Assembly: GCA_002721705.1 (NCBI GenBank)
Contig: PBLJ01000063.1
Span: 1-59,310 of the forward strand
Source: Opitutia bacterium
GTDB lineage: Bacteria > Verrucomicrobiota > Verrucomicrobiia > Opitutales > Seribacteraceae
Direction of reading: 5' to 3'
DNA length: 59,310 bases
Part shown: positions 16,010 to 25,956 of the stretch, piece by piece
Layout: the number at the start of each line of letters is the position of its first letter
Position numbering within the stretch: the stretch's first letter is position 1
Notes under the pieces: generated by a model
Seen by the model: the letters and a program-made list of their open reading frames with translations, nothing else
Database searches by the model: none
What the model was told of the DNA's origin: nothing
Program-made: the position numbers and the translations under genes

Positions 16010-17704
16010 CTACTCGTCTGTTTCTTCACCTTCTTGCTCGGCTTGAGTGCCACCTGCCTCGTCCAATATGTCGCCCAAGCTGGTTAGTTCGCCTTCTTCC
16101 TTAAGGCTGTCGTAGGCATCCATTTCCGCGGCTAATTGCTCGTCGTCGTATTGGGCGGCCTTGATGCTTAACCCGACACGGCGCTCTTCGCGATCAACCT
16201 TGATGACACGGGCAGTCACTTCCTGTCCCTCTTCGATCAAATCCTTGATTTTTTCAACGCGGTCCTCACTGATCTGGCTGATGTGAACCAAGCCATCGAT
16301 GTCGTTCTCAAGCTCCACGAAAGCTCCATAACTGGTCACTTTGTTCACTTTACCGGTGACCACGTCTCCTTGCTTGAAGTGAATATCGATCTCGTCCCAA
16401 GGATCAGCAGTCAACTGCTTCATCCCCAAGGAAATACGCTGTGTTTCCGGATCGACGTCCAAGACGATCGCATCCACTTCATCACCTTTCTGGACCACCT
16501 CGCTCGGATGGTTGACTTTACGAGTCCAGCTCATGTCAGAAACATGGACCATACCGTCGATTCCTTCCTCAAGCTCGACAAAAGCCCCGTAAGTGGTGAG
16601 GTTGCGAACGTTGCCGCGAACGCGAGCTCCTGCGGGATAATTGTGTCGAGCCATGTCCCAAGGATTGGCCTCAAGTTGACGAACACCCAAGGAAATCTTC
16701 TGTTCCTCTTTTTGGATGCCGAGTACAACAGCTTCGATTTCCTGCCCGATATCGAAATGTTCGGATGGCTTGACGGCTCGTTTGGTCCAAGAAAATTCAG
16801 TTACGTGAAGAAGACCCTCGACGCCTTCCTCAAGCTCGATGAAGACACCGTAAGGGACGAGATTGACAACCTTGCCCTTGATTTTGCCATTGACCGGATA
16901 TTTCTTCTCGATCTCTTCCCAAGGATTGGCGCTTAGTTGCTTGAGTCCGAGTGACACGCGCTCTCGATCGTGATCGACGTCGACGATCGCAACCGTGATT
17001 TCCTCCCCTGTCTTCACCATTTCACTGGGATGGGAAATGCGCCCCCAGCTCATATCGGTGATATGCAGTAGTCCATCCAGTCCGTCTAAATCAATGAAGG
17101 CCCCGTAATCGGTGATATTCTTGACCATGCCGCGGCGAGTGTCACCCGGCTTAATGGATGAAAGCATCTGCCGCTTTTTCTCGATTCTCTGCTCTTCGAT
17201 GAGCTCGCGTCGAGAAACTACGATATTGCGGCGTTCTTGGTTGATTTTGACCACCTTGAAGTCGAAAGTCTGGCCGACGTATTGATCCAGGTTCTTCGGT
17301 GGCTGGATGTCGATCTGTGAAGCGGGCAGAAAAGAATCCACACCAATGCTCACGATCAGTCCCCCCTTGACCTTGCTCCGGACGCGACCTGTGATCACGG
17401 ATCCTTCTTGGCAAGTGGAGATTATCTTTTCCCAATTCTTCTTCTGCTCCGCCTTGTCAAAAGACAAAATGGGATTGCCGTCCTTGTCCTCCAAGCGCTC
17501 GAGGTACACCTCGATATCGGAGCCAACCTCCAATTCGCTGGGATCGATGAACTCGATCACCGGGATTTCACCTTCGGCCTTGCCGCCGAAATCGATCACG
17601 ACCTCGGTGGGTCGAATTTCCATTATGGTTCCGGAAATAACGGAACCCTCTTTCAATTCTTCAATTTTGCTGTCAGCCAGCAGTTCTTCCATTAAGGAGC
17701 TCAT
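16010..17704 (-). CDS. rpsA: 30S ribosomal protein S1
   Basis: 564 residues with six S1 (OB-fold) domains, the usual S1 architecture. The first two are divergent and interact with the ribosome in known homologues. The later four share repeated patterns such as GxVxxxTxYGAFVELEEGIDGxVHxSDMSW and bind mRNA. An acidic tail closes the protein (EQEGEETDE). It delivers mRNA to the 30S subunit during initiation. It converges on the sigma gene with 26 bases between, and a 350-base region without genes lies upstream of it. Confidence 0.95.
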   Translation of the reverse strand: MSSLMEELLADSKIEELKEGSVISGTIMEIRPTEVVIDFGGKAEGEIPVIEFIDPSELEVGSDIEVYLERLEDKDGNPILSFDKAEQKKNWEKIISTCQEGSVITGRVRSKVKGGLIVSIGVDSFLPASQIDIQPPKNLDQYVGQTFDFKVVKINQERRNIVVSRRELIEEQRIEKKRQMLSSIKPGDTRRGMVKNITDYGAFIDLDGLDGLLHITDMSWGRISHPSEMVKTGEEITVAIVDVDHDRERVSLGLKQLSANPWEEIEKKYPVNGKIKGKVVNLVPYGVFIELEEGVEGLLHVTEFSWTKRAVKPSEHFDIGQEIEAVVLGIQKEEQKISLGVRQLEANPWDMARHNYPAGARVRGNVRNLTTYGAFVELEEGIDGMVHVSDMSWTRKVNHPSEVVQKGDEVDAIVLDVDPETQRISLGMKQLTADPWDEIDIHFKQGDVVTGKVNKVTSYGAFVELENDIDGLVHISQISEDRVEKIKDLIEEGQEVTARVIKVDREERRVGLSIKAAQYDDEQLAAEMDAYDSLKEEGELTSLGDILDEAGGTQAEQEGEETDE

Positions 17705-18055
17705 GCCAAATTCTTAAATCGGAGCCTCTTAGCAACATTCCAAAGGAATCACTCAAAAAGAGGCAGTCCTGGGTTGATGGTTAACGATTGGTGGATGAAG
17801 TTTCGTTTCGCGACCGTCTTCAAGAAAGTGTGCCGTGAAACGAAGTAAAGATAGGAAAATGTCGATCCCCCCCCTCACAAGCAAGCCGAAAAGATCATTC
17901 TTTCGGGCCGGTTGGAATTGAACGTCCAACTTTGGAAAGAAGTCAAAATTTGGAGCGGAAAACGTTTATCATGAAAACACAAGTAAAGTCATCTCACCTT
18001 CGAGCGTGTTGATCTGAACGACTACCAAGCCATCCATGGGGACTACCATGCCCGA
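17705..18055. other. Intergenic region, 351 bases, with two small hairpins
   Basis: Upstream of rpsA and downstream of hisG, both on the minus strand. I see no convincing ORF. Two short perfect inverted repeats lie close together: CCGAAA/TTTCGG (17886-17906) and GTTGGA/TCCAAC (17911-17930). A run of eight C lies just before them, around 17867-17874. It probably holds the rpsA promoter and leader; a small RNA is possible but not shown. Confidence 0.4.
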
Positions 18056-18979
18056 TTAAGGAATCAATTTGTTGAGCGGATATTCCACGATACCCTCCGC
18101 CCCGAGTCGCTTGAGTGCAGGGAAAAGGTCACGCGCAACCTGTTTCTCGATCACCGTCTCGACCGCAACCCAAGCTTCATCGGTCAAGGGAGACAGGGTT
18201 GGATTACGTAAAGCGGGCAAAGCGTCCAATACCTTGTCGAGCGCAACGCGCTCCACGTTGAGTTTCAATCCCACCTTGGAATTGGCCTCCAGAGCAGCCT
18301 GCAAAAGCATTGCTATGCTCTCGATCTTGGCTCGCTTGGCAGGATCCTCCCAGGTTTGGTTATTGGCAATCAAGACAGTGTTCGTCTCAAAAATCTCGTC
18401 AACAATTCGCAACTTGTTCGCCCTAAGCGAATTACCTGTTTCCGTTAAGTCCACGATGGCATCAACCAGTTCGGGCACTTTGACTTCGGTCGCTCCCCAA
18501 GAGAATTCGACTTCCGCCTCGACTCCATTGGATGCGAGATAACCTCGAGTGACGTTTACCAGTTCAGTGGCGATAGTCTTGCCCTGCAAATCTCCTACTT
18601 CCTTTATACTGGAATTTTCAGGCACCGCGAGCACCCACTTGGAAATTCGATTGGACGCCCGACTGTAGACGAGGTCGGCCACCTCGACGACTTCCGAACC
18701 GTTCTCCATTACCCAGTCCTTGCCCGTTAACCCGCAATCGAAAAATCCGTTCTCGACGTAACGGCTCATTTCCTGAGCTCTCACGAAGCGTCCGTCAAGT
18801 TGAGGATCGTCCCAAGCGGGATGGTAGGAACGCGGTCCTTTTGTAATACGAAAGCCCGCCCTTGCGAACAAGCCAATGGTGGCCTCCTCCAAACTTCCTT
18901 TGGGGAGACCGAAATTCAAAAGTTTATCCTTTGTGTTCACGAGGGGAGTAAAAAAATCGTCTAAGTAGTAGGAGCACAA
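18056..18979 (-). CDS. hisG: ATP phosphoribosyltransferase, long form
   Basis: 307 residues. It joins ATP and PRPP in the first, histidine-inhibited step of histidine synthesis. The N-terminal catalytic lobes begin at [14 protein letters not shown] and contain DCGLTGKDW and the PRPP-binding stretch [16 protein letters not shown]. The extra C-terminal regulatory domain (about 230-305) marks the long form, which works without HisZ. The GTG start at 18979 adds about 20 residues before the conserved LLNFG; a later start is possible. It is 39 bases downstream of the exonuclease gene. No other his genes are in the window. Confidence 0.93.
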   Translation of the reverse strand: MCSYYLDDFFTPLVNTKDKLLNFGLPKGSLEEATIGLFARAGFRITKGPRSYHPAWDDPQLDGRFVRAQEMSRYVENGFFDCGLTGKDWVMENGSEVVEVADLVYSRASNRISKWVLAVPENSSIKEVGDLQGKTIATELVNVTRGYLASNGVEAEVEFSWGATEVKVPELVDAIVDLTETGNSLRANKLRIVDEIFETNTVLIANNQTWEDPAKRAKIESIAMLLQAALEANSKVGLKLNVERVALDKVLDALPALRNPTLSPLTDEAWVAVETVIEKQVARDLFPALKRLGAEGIVEYPLNKLIP

Positions 18980-19018
18980 GTTTATTTACCCTCTCGATGA
19001 ATCGAAATGGAATCGACC

Positions 19019-19888
19019 TCAAGCTTGATAACGGCGAAGGGCCTCTTCGAGGGATTTCTTCATTTCCATCACTTCCAAAATTTCACCAAGCTTCTCCAGA
19101 TCGGGTGAAGAGGGATTGTCGACGGACAACTCCAAATCCCGACGCAAAGTAATGAGATTCAAGTTGCGGCGGAGAAGCTCTCTGCCTTCGTACACGATGG
19201 AGCCAAACCTCTTGGGAGCAAGTCTACCGGCATTTTCGATTACTCCCTCCAAGTCAGAATGAGCCTGCAACCATTTGGAGGCTGTTTTCGGGCCCACTCC
19301 AGGCAGTCCCGGAATATTGTCCGAAACATCGCCAATCAAGGCAAGATAGTCGGCCACTTGATCGGGACGAACGCCAAACTTGGCTTCCACGCCAGCTTCA
19401 TCCAAGTGACGCCAACCGAGACGTGGATTGGCAGTCGGAGGTGGCAATACTTGGGTAACCCCAGGACCCACGCATTGAGCAAGATCCTTGTCCGAACTGG
19501 CGATTACAACTTCATCACCGCGCTCGACCAACGCCTTGGCCGCAGTTGCAATCAAGTCGTCGGCTTCGACGCCGGGTCGCTCCGCAAACCCATAACCCAA
19601 AGCAACGACCAACTTTTTGATCCAAGGCAGTTGTTGGGAAAGTCCTTCCGGGCAATCCGAACGATTGCCTTTGTATTCAGGCAACAACTTTTCGCGTTCA
19701 ACGTCTCCGCCACAATCGAAAAATACGCGAACCCATTCCGGTTTTTCCTCGTCTTCCAGTCGCCAGCAAACCCTTAACCAACCATGCAGAGCATTCGTTG
19801 GAAACCCGTCGGAACGGGAAAGCTCGGTAATTCCATAAAAGGCCCGAAATGCGAAATTATGTCCGTCAATCAACAAATTCTTTGCCAT
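19019..19888 (-). CDS. 5'-3' exonuclease / flap endonuclease (Pol I N-domain type)
   Basis: 289 residues. It shows the PIN-like catalytic core (LLIDGHNFAFRAF, PGVEADDLIAT, SSDKDLAQ), then the helix-hairpin-helix (H3TH) motif LIGDVSDNIPGLPGVGPKTA that binds DNA. The acidic metal-binding residues are in place. The length matches stand-alone Xni/ExoIX-like proteins rather than the N-terminus of DNA polymerase I. It likely removes RNA primers or flaps. It belongs to a minus-strand run with the HAD phosphatase upstream and hisG downstream. Confidence 0.9.
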   Translation of the reverse strand: MAKNLLIDGHNFAFRAFYGITELSRSDGFPTNALHGWLRVCWRLEDEEKPEWVRVFFDCGGDVEREKLLPEYKGNRSDCPEGLSQQLPWIKKLVVALGYGFAERPGVEADDLIATAAKALVERGDEVVIASSDKDLAQCVGPGVTQVLPPPTANPRLGWRHLDEAGVEAKFGVRPDQVADYLALIGDVSDNIPGLPGVGPKTASKWLQAHSDLEGVIENAGRLAPKRFGSIVYEGRELLRRNLNLITLRRDLELSVDNPSSPDLEKLGEILEVMEMKKSLEEALRRYQA

Positions 19889-19945
19889 GACGGAAGCAAA
19901 GGAGCGAGAGCGGATCGCTTCAAGGGCAAAACGAAACGCTTTAAG

Positions 19946-20635
19946 CTAACAGTCGATTCCAATGAAATCCACCGCCACCCCATCCTCCAAGGAATCGACC
20001 ACGCAATCCGCGCCAGCTGATCGCAACTGCTCCACTGAATGCGACCCACTGGCGACGGCCAAGCATCGGGCACCGAATGCGTGGGCGCATGAGACGTCTC
20101 GCAAGGTATCCCCTATGACCACGGTATTTTCCGCAGTAAAAGTTTTGTTGTACGCCGTGGTGGCTCTTTTCATGGCAACGGGGCCGAGCTCTTCTCTTTG
20201 CGAAGAATCATCGGAAAAAGCTCCAAATAGGAAACGTTCCCACAAACCAAAGTATTTCAGTTTTATTTTTGCCCCTGCTGCCAGGTTGCCGGTTAGCAAG
20301 CCTTGGGCATGGGAGTTGGATTCAAGAACCATGGAGGTGAGCCTTTCCACGCCAGGTAATACTCGCGGCTTGTTCAAAGGAAGTTCAATCGGCAAGAAAT
20401 GAAGGAAAGAGGCAAGATAGCGATCGATGCTTTCGTCATTCTCGGGCAAGCCGCAAACCTGTTGAACAAGACTCCCAATCGCCGAATCCGTGCGACCGGA
20501 GTAATCTATATCGTCCATGGAGATGGAAACGCCGAAAACCTCCTCGGCAGCTCGTTCGAAAGAGCGTTCCCCTGCCCCACCGGTAGTAACCAGTGTTTCA
20601 TCCAAGTCCCAGAGGAGAAGTCGATCGGGGGACAT
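19946..20635 (-). CDS. HAD-family phosphohydrolase
   Basis: 229 residues. Motif I reads WDLDETLVTTGG (nucleophile Asp10, acid Asp12), a cap domain follows (about 18-90), motif II/III regions are LLTGNL and the Lys around residue 155, and motif IV is VVIGDTLRDVSCA. It resembles phosphoglycolate phosphatase-like enzymes (Gph group), but the substrate cannot be read from the sequence. It lies between mtaB (18 bases upstream) and the exonuclease. A housekeeping repair role is plausible given the neighbours. Confidence 0.85.
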   Translation of the reverse strand: MSPDRLLLWDLDETLVTTGGAGERSFERAAEEVFGVSISMDDIDYSGRTDSAIGSLVQQVCGLPENDESIDRYLASFLHFLPIELPLNKPRVLPGVERLTSMVLESNSHAQGLLTGNLAAGAKIKLKYFGLWERFLFGAFSDDSSQREELGPVAMKRATTAYNKTFTAENTVVIGDTLRDVSCAHAFGARCLAVASGSHSVEQLRSAGADCVVDSLEDGVAVDFIGIDC

Positions 20636-20653
20636 GTCAAAAGGGAAACGTTC

Positions 20654-21964
20654 TCAGGAAAGAATCTCGATGAATTCGGCTTCCAAATAATCTGCCGCGG
20701 GTCGGATCAAACGGACTTTGCCTAGGCGGTTGGTTAAATCAAGGCCATCTTGGCAAGGAACCGCAACGCGGACAAAGTTTTCCGTATATCCTGGGAAAAG
20801 GTCGTCGCGACAATCCTCGAACAAGACGTTTGCAGTCTTTCCAACCTGAGCTTCGTCAAATGCAAATCGTTTGGCAGCGGAAAGTCTGCGCAAGTGAGCG
20901 CTTCGGCGTTTTCTCTCCGCAACAGCAACTTGATTGGACATACGAACGGCGGGCGTGCCGTGGCGCTCCGAAAAGGGGAATACGTGACAGTATGCAAAAG
21001 GACGTTCGAGAAAAAACCGGCAGGTTTCATCGAAATCAGCTTCCGTTTCTCCTGGGAAGCCAACCATGAGATCGGTTCCCACGCACAACCCGGGAACTTG
21101 CTCGACGGCTCTCTGGATGAACTCGAGCGCCTCTCGTACTTCGTATAGACGACGCATAGCCTTCAAGGTACGATCGCAACCCGATTGAAAGGGCACGTGC
21201 AAAAAGGGAAGCAAAGGGTGTTCGGGACTGGCCATTCGCCAGAACAAGTCCTCTGGAATGGTTGTTGGCTCTATGCTGCTTATGCGAATGCGATCCACTC
21301 CTTGGATTGCGGCAAGGGCATCGATGGCTTCGGTGATGCACTTGCCCGAATTTTCATACACTCCCAGATTCACGCCGGTGAGAACGAATTCCCTGACTCC
21401 TCGTGACGCCAGAGATTCGGCTTCCTTGATTAAATTATCAAAATCCCGAGAACGGGCTCGGCCACGCGCGAAGGGAATGATGCAAAAAGAACACATGAAG
21501 TCACAACCATCCTGAAGCTTGAGATTCGCTCGTTGCTGAAAAGGCGCATCACCGACAAAAGTGATGCTGAAATCCTCGCGATCCATTCGTTCGCGAATGA
21601 TGATTGGTTGGTCCGTCTTACCCTCGCCCACGTATTCAAGCAGGTTAAGTTTGTCGTTGTTACCAATAACGTAATCGATTCCGGGGATTTCAGCGATCGC
21701 CTTGTAGCCAACTTGCGAATAACATCCAACGACGACGGTAACGGCTTGCGGATTGCTGCGGGTAAAACGACGAATGGCATTGCGTGACTTTGCATCCGCC
21801 ACGTTCGTCACAGTGCAGGTATTGATGACGGCCAAGTCAGCTTGTGACTCAAAGGGGACTATGCGATACCCGGCCTCCTCCAACCTGTCGCGAATGACCT
21901 TGGACTCATACTGGTTGAGCCTACAGCCTAAGGTCTGTATGGAAGCCCTTTTGGGGAATGTCAC
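20654..21964 (-). CDS. mtaB: tRNA t6A37 methylthiotransferase
   Basis: 436 residues from the GTG at 21964. A longer in-frame start at 22090 would overlap the neighbouring gene by 85 bases and add a basic tail unlike the family. It adds a methylthio group to t6A at position 37 of tRNAs reading ANN codons. The N-terminal UPF0004 domain has its three cysteines (TLGCRLNQYES, INTCTVTN, VVGCYS), the radical-SAM motif is CDFMCSFC, and a C-terminal TRAM domain follows (about 375-435). MtaB is favoured over MiaB/RimO by the GCRLNQYE signature. Confidence 0.92.
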   Translation of the reverse strand: MTFPKRASIQTLGCRLNQYESKVIRDRLEEAGYRIVPFESQADLAVINTCTVTNVADAKSRNAIRRFTRSNPQAVTVVVGCYSQVGYKAIAEIPGIDYVIGNNDKLNLLEYVGEGKTDQPIIIRERMDREDFSITFVGDAPFQQRANLKLQDGCDFMCSFCIIPFARGRARSRDFDNLIKEAESLASRGVREFVLTGVNLGVYENSGKCITEAIDALAAIQGVDRIRISSIEPTTIPEDLFWRMASPEHPLLPFLHVPFQSGCDRTLKAMRRLYEVREALEFIQRAVEQVPGLCVGTDLMVGFPGETEADFDETCRFFLERPFAYCHVFPFSERHGTPAVRMSNQVAVAERKRRSAHLRRLSAAKRFAFDEAQVGKTANVLFEDCRDDLFPGYTENFVRVAVPCQDGLDLTNRLGKVRLIRPAADYLEAEFIEILS

Positions 21965-22005
21965 GGGAGGATTCAAGAGAGGTAAGGACAAGAAAGGCCA
22001 CACCT

Positions 22006-25000
22006 TCAATCCAATGCTGAAGAATCGAATTCCTCCATGGCATCCTTTATGTCCGCGACGAAGGAGGTCGCTCCCACACCGTTCATCCAACGGTGATCGA
22101 ACGCCAAATTAAGCCGCACCACTTCACGCAGTAGAATACCGTCCGGACTGCCTTCGGGTTCCCAGTGAGCTGAACCGACGAACAGTGTTCCAATCGAGGG
22201 AGGAGCTACAACCGCAACCGCAGTGCGAACTCCGCGACCACCCAGACTGGAAATAATCAGAGGCGTCCGCGCCTTGGTCGCGGCGCGCCCACGGCGAGCC
22301 AAATCAACTGCATCGACGTACCGTTGGCGAAAATCCTCAAAAGACAAATGACAAGCTCGCGGAATGACGGCCGTTTCCAAACCATCGTTTTCCAAGGCCA
22401 CGGCAAAACCAAGATCGAAGGTTCCCGCATCGGCTCCGAAACCGGCAACTTCAGCTGCCGCTGCAAATGCTTGATTCACTTTCATGGCTTGGGCCACGCA
22501 CCAAGTACCAATCATGGAGGGAGTCGGCGCGCCCGATCCGAGCTTCTCCTTGAAGGCCGCCCGAGCGGTACGAACGGATTCCCAACCAGCTTGCATTTCA
22601 AGAGTCGAGCGAGCCACCTCGCTCATTCGCTCCAGGGCTTCTGGCGAGAGCACCACGGACCCCGCCTTGGATTTTGTTTTCTCGACCGGGGCAACCCTTC
22701 CCGCAGGCGCCTTGGAGGCTTGCATGCTAGCTACCTTTTGACCGACTTCGATCTCCTCGTCCTCCTTGATGTACCATTCCAGAAAAACACCGTCAACCGG
22801 GGCCTCGATGGAAAAGATCGCCTTGTCGGTCTCGATTTCGCACAGGGCATCGTCCTGGTTGATCTCATCGTTGGGTTTGATTGCCAAACTCACCACTCGA
22901 GCGCTTCGAATGCCTTCGCCCAACGTAGGTACACGAATCGCTAAATCGTCATCTTCTTCCATTGCAGGTTCGCTTTCTTTCGGAGTAGGTTCCATATCGT
23001 CCAAGGGTGCGATCTTAATTGTTGGTGGTTCTCGAATCTCACCACTTTCTACGTTGATCATCCGCGCAATGGCCTGAGCCACGGTTGCGGCGTCGGGCAA
23101 GGCATCGTATTCATAAATGGGATTGAAGCCGATGTGCGTCTCTTTACGTGAAATCAATTTCGGAGGATGTTGCAAGGATCGCCAAGTTTCATCATCTCCG
23201 GTCAACTCGGAGATGATCATTTGCCCAATGCTGCAAGGCTCCACGTCCTCCTGCACGATAAGTATTTTCCCCGTTTTCCGGATGGACGAAAACACAGTCT
23301 CCCGATCCCATGGAGCAAGACTCCTGAGGTCGATGAGCTCGACCCCGGATACGCCTCGATCTTCCATTTGGACAATAGCCTTCTCCGCAATTTCGATGCA
23401 ATTGCCCCAAGCGACCACGGTGAGGGCGTCGCCTTCGCGACAAACGCTGGCAGAACCCAAAGGCACTGCCTCCACTACGTCGGTGAGTTCTTCTCTGCGC
23501 TCCCACAGCAAATGCTTGGGCAAAAGGAAAATCACCGGATCGTTTCCCTGCATGGCCGTCCAGAGCAAACCAGCTGCATCCGTCGGTGTAGATGGCACCA
23601 CGACTCGCAAGCCTGGAAGATGGGCGAAGGCAGCCTCATTCGCCTGGCTGTGCCAAGGCCCGCCAGCAGGTAAATAAGCTCCATAAGGAGCGTAGATAAC
23701 CATCGGGCAAGACCATTCTCCACCACTCCGCCAACGAAGGGTGGCTAAATTAGTCGCAACTTGATTCCAGCTAGGAGCCACGAAATCTACGAACTGCAGT
23801 TCGAAAACCGGTCTTTTACCATAAGAAGCCAACCCACAAGCGACGCCCACGATGGTCGACTCGGCAACTGGAGCGTTGAAAACGTTCTTTGGGTAAGTTT
23901 GGGATAAATTCTTGGTCAGCTTGAAGACCCCTCCCTTTGGATCCTCGACGTCTTGTCCGAAAAAGATGAAGTCGGGATTCGTTTCAACTGCGGTATGGAA
24001 GACCGTGTTAACGGCTTCCAGCATTCGTCCGCCCGACTCAAGGGCAATGGAGGGAATCTCCGGCGAAGATGGTTCGCCAAAAACGTCTCTCTCATTTTCG
24101 CCAGGGTCTGGATCTTCCGCCTCGTAGGCAGCTAGGTAATCCAGACGAGCCTTCTCCCTTGCGGCCTCTTCCATAGCTTCGAGCTCTTCCTGAGAGGCGA
24201 TCCCTTCCGAAACGAGAAATTGCTTGTATCGCTCGACGGGATCGGCCTTATCCAAGGCAGCCAACTCTTCTTCGGTAAGATATTGGCGATGGTCGTCAGC
24301 ACTCGAGTGACTGCTGAGGCGAGGGGTTTCCGCCCAAAGGCAACGGGGTCCGCCACCATCTCGAATTTCCGCCAACAATTCAGTGGAAACGGCCAAGATC
24401 GATTCGATTTCCGATCCATCGGCTCTACACCATTGATCCTGTTCTAGAACACCTAGGGAAAGAGGTGTCGACTTGCGGTTGCGAGAACTGATTGAGATGC
24501 CATTGTCCTCTACCACGAAGAGAATGGGCAAACTATGTTCTTTGGCGAAGCAAAGGGCTTCGTGGAAGTCTCCCTGTCGGGCAGCCCCTTCGCCCGTGGT
24601 AACGACAACCACGGAGTTTTTTCCGTCCAACTGCATTCCCCAAGCCACTCCACAGGCCGGCAAAAGATGAGCGCCCACGGGTGACGGCAAGCTCCATACG
24701 TTACGTTCTCGGTGGCTGAAATGTCCCGGCAACTGCCGGCCTCGACTGGATGAATCCCTTTTGGCAAAAAAGCCCAAGGCAAGTTCATGGGTAGTGACTC
24801 CCTTGGCCAGAACCAAAGCGCGATCCCGGTAATAAGGAAAGAGGTAATCTTCAGGATTCAACGACTTTCCTATGGCCCCGAATGCTTCATGGCCTGCCCC
24901 TGAAATCTGAAACCAACCCTTGTCTTGACGCATCAACCGTTCTTCACGCAAATCGCCGTGGCGAGACTCGAGAAGAAGACTCATTAGTTCAAGACGATCC

Positions 25001-25056
25001 TTGGCATCCAAATTGTTCAGGATCTCTGTTTCCGAGCTTCTCATAAATTCAATCAA
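22006..25056 (-). CDS. Fused 2-oxoacid dehydrogenase E1alpha-E1beta-lipoyl-E2
   Basis: 1016 residues in one frame. E1alpha is at about 30-320, with the thiamine-diphosphate motif GEGAARQGDFHEAL at 155-168. E1beta is at about 340-670. A lipoyl domain at about 704-780 has Lys745 in ETDKAIF. An E2 catalytic-like domain covers about 800-1010. No standard E1/E3-binding domain is visible, and only a shortened linker joins lipoyl and catalytic parts. The E2 motif DHRxxDG reads DHRWMNG (His988, Asn992), so the conserved Asp is replaced. E1alpha-E1beta fusions are known, but the added E2 on the same chain is unusual. It would oxidatively decarboxylate a 2-oxoacid (pyruvate or branched-chain; not decidable) and needs a separate E3. 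Confidence 0.9.
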   Translation of the reverse strand: MIEFMRSSETEILNNLDAKDRLELMSLLLESRHGDLREERLMRQDKGWFQISGAGHEAFGAIGKSLNPEDYLFPYYRDRALVLAKGVTTHELALGFFAKRDSSSRGRQLPGHFSHRERNVWSLPSPVGAHLLPACGVAWGMQLDGKNSVVVVTTGEGAARQGDFHEALCFAKEHSLPILFVVEDNGISISSRNRKSTPLSLGVLEQDQWCRADGSEIESILAVSTELLAEIRDGGGPRCLWAETPRLSSHSSADDHRQYLTEEELAALDKADPVERYKQFLVSEGIASQEELEAMEEAAREKARLDYLAAYEAEDPDPGENERDVFGEPSSPEIPSIALESGGRMLEAVNTVFHTAVETNPDFIFFGQDVEDPKGGVFKLTKNLSQTYPKNVFNAPVAESTIVGVACGLASYGKRPVFELQFVDFVAPSWNQVATNLATLRWRSGGEWSCPMVIYAPYGAYLPAGGPWHSQANEAAFAHLPGLRVVVPSTPTDAAGLLWTAMQGNDPVIFLLPKHLLWERREELTDVVEAVPLGSASVCREGDALTVVAWGNCIEIAEKAIVQMEDRGVSGVELIDLRSLAPWDRETVFSSIRKTGKILIVQEDVEPCSIGQMIISELTGDDETWRSLQHPPKLISRKETHIGFNPIYEYDALPDAATVAQAIARMINVESGEIREPPTIKIAPLDDMEPTPKESEPAMEEDDDLAIRVPTLGEGIRSARVVSLAIKPNDEINQDDALCEIETDKAIFSIEAPVDGVFLEWYIKEDEEIEVGQKVASMQASKAPAGRVAPVEKTKSKAGSVVLSPEALERMSEVARSTLEMQAGWESVRTARAAFKEKLGSGAPTPSMIGTWCVAQAMKVNQAFAAAAEVAGFGADAGTFDLGFAVALENDGLETAVIPRACHLSFEDFRQRYVDAVDLARRGRAATKARTPLIISSLGGRGVRTAVAVVAPPSIGTLFVGSAHWEPEGSPDGILLREVVRLNLAFDHRWMNGVGATSFVADIKDAMEEFDSSALD

Positions 25057-25129
25057 ACCCTTGCAATAAGCTGAGATGCATTAGCGATCTGAACAAATCT
25101 CGTCCAGCGTGAAACGTAGGAACCCGAGA

Positions 25130-25906
25130 TTACTTCCCGCGAAATGGGCTCCGTCGGCCATATCTGCCCAGCAACCAAACCAGTTTCCAGGCTCGGGTAT
25201 ATCGAGGCACGAATCGACTTGGATTCCTCACACAACGAAAAAACCAGCCCAAAAACAAACGGTCGGCCCACATGGGAATCCCAACCTGCTGACCGCTAAG
25301 GAAGGCCAACGCCGCTCCCGAACAAACTATCGTGGTTTTGTGATTGAGTTTTCTTCTCAGGTAGAGGCCAAGTCGTTCCTGCACTCCGCCACCAAGGTTA
25401 ATGAAGATCCAACGAGGACGACGATCCTTTAGACGCCTAAGCAGTTCCAAGTCCTCCAAGGGACCTTGCTTGGAATAGAGAGGCGCCTCGTAGACGTCAT
25501 CGGGATCGATCTCTCTCCCAATGTTTTTCCGCAACCAACGACAATTAGCCTCTCCTTGATCGGGATCGGGCATAACCCAAAAGCTGGACTCCAAGGCAAT
25601 CGCATCATCCTCGAGCAGAGATTTCAACAGCGCGTAACCAGAAATGCGTTGAATTTTCTCCAAGCGAAAGCATCTCCAGAACAAAACCATCAAGCCACTG
25701 TCGGGTAGAACGACGTCTGCCTCTCGCAAAGCTTGTTCGTAAGCCTCGTCATTGGGCAAATCACAAGCTAAACCCGGCCCGGAAGGGATGACTGCCAAGC
25801 CTCCTTCTCTACAGCGTTGGACGAGAGCAGGCAACGTCCCATTGAAAAAAGAAATCCCCAGAACGCGGCAAGCACCTTTGGGAGAAGGCGAGGAAAGGTC
25901 AGTCAT
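25130..25906 (-). CDS. WecG/TagA/CpsF-family glycosyltransferase
   Basis: 258 residues. The family adds N-acetylmannosamine-type or glucosyl residues to a polyprenyl-diphosphate-linked sugar at the inner face of the membrane. Seen here are the N-terminal DVVLPDSGLMVLFW region (conserved Asp), RISGYAL, and the IFINLGGGVQE and MWADRLFLGWFFR stretches of the C-terminal half. Basic and aromatic residues at the C-terminus (about 215-250) fit membrane association. It is 50 bases downstream of the sugar-1-phosphate transferase, so the two likely perform the first steps of one lipid-linked glycan. Confidence 0.88.
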   Translation of the reverse strand: MTDLSSPSPKGACRVLGISFFNGTLPALVQRCREGGLAVIPSGPGLACDLPNDEAYEQALREADVVLPDSGLMVLFWRCFRLEKIQRISGYALLKSLLEDDAIALESSFWVMPDPDQGEANCRWLRKNIGREIDPDDVYEAPLYSKQGPLEDLELLRRLKDRRPRWIFINLGGGVQERLGLYLRRKLNHKTTIVCSGAALAFLSGQQVGIPMWADRLFLGWFFRCVRNPSRFVPRYTRAWKLVWLLGRYGRRSPFRGK

Positions 25907-25956
25907 TTCCGACTCCTTGACTCAAAAGAATTGGATGCTCAACCCGCAAAATCGAT

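Noticed and set aside
17863..17880. Run of eight C upstream of rpsA as a phase-variation tract
   Set aside because: It is not inside a coding region or a promoter spacer that I can define, so slipping would have no clear effect.
20654..22090. Longer start of mtaB at 22090
   Set aside because: It would overlap the dehydrogenase gene by 85 bases and add a tail not typical of the family; the GTG at 21964 sits just before the conserved start.
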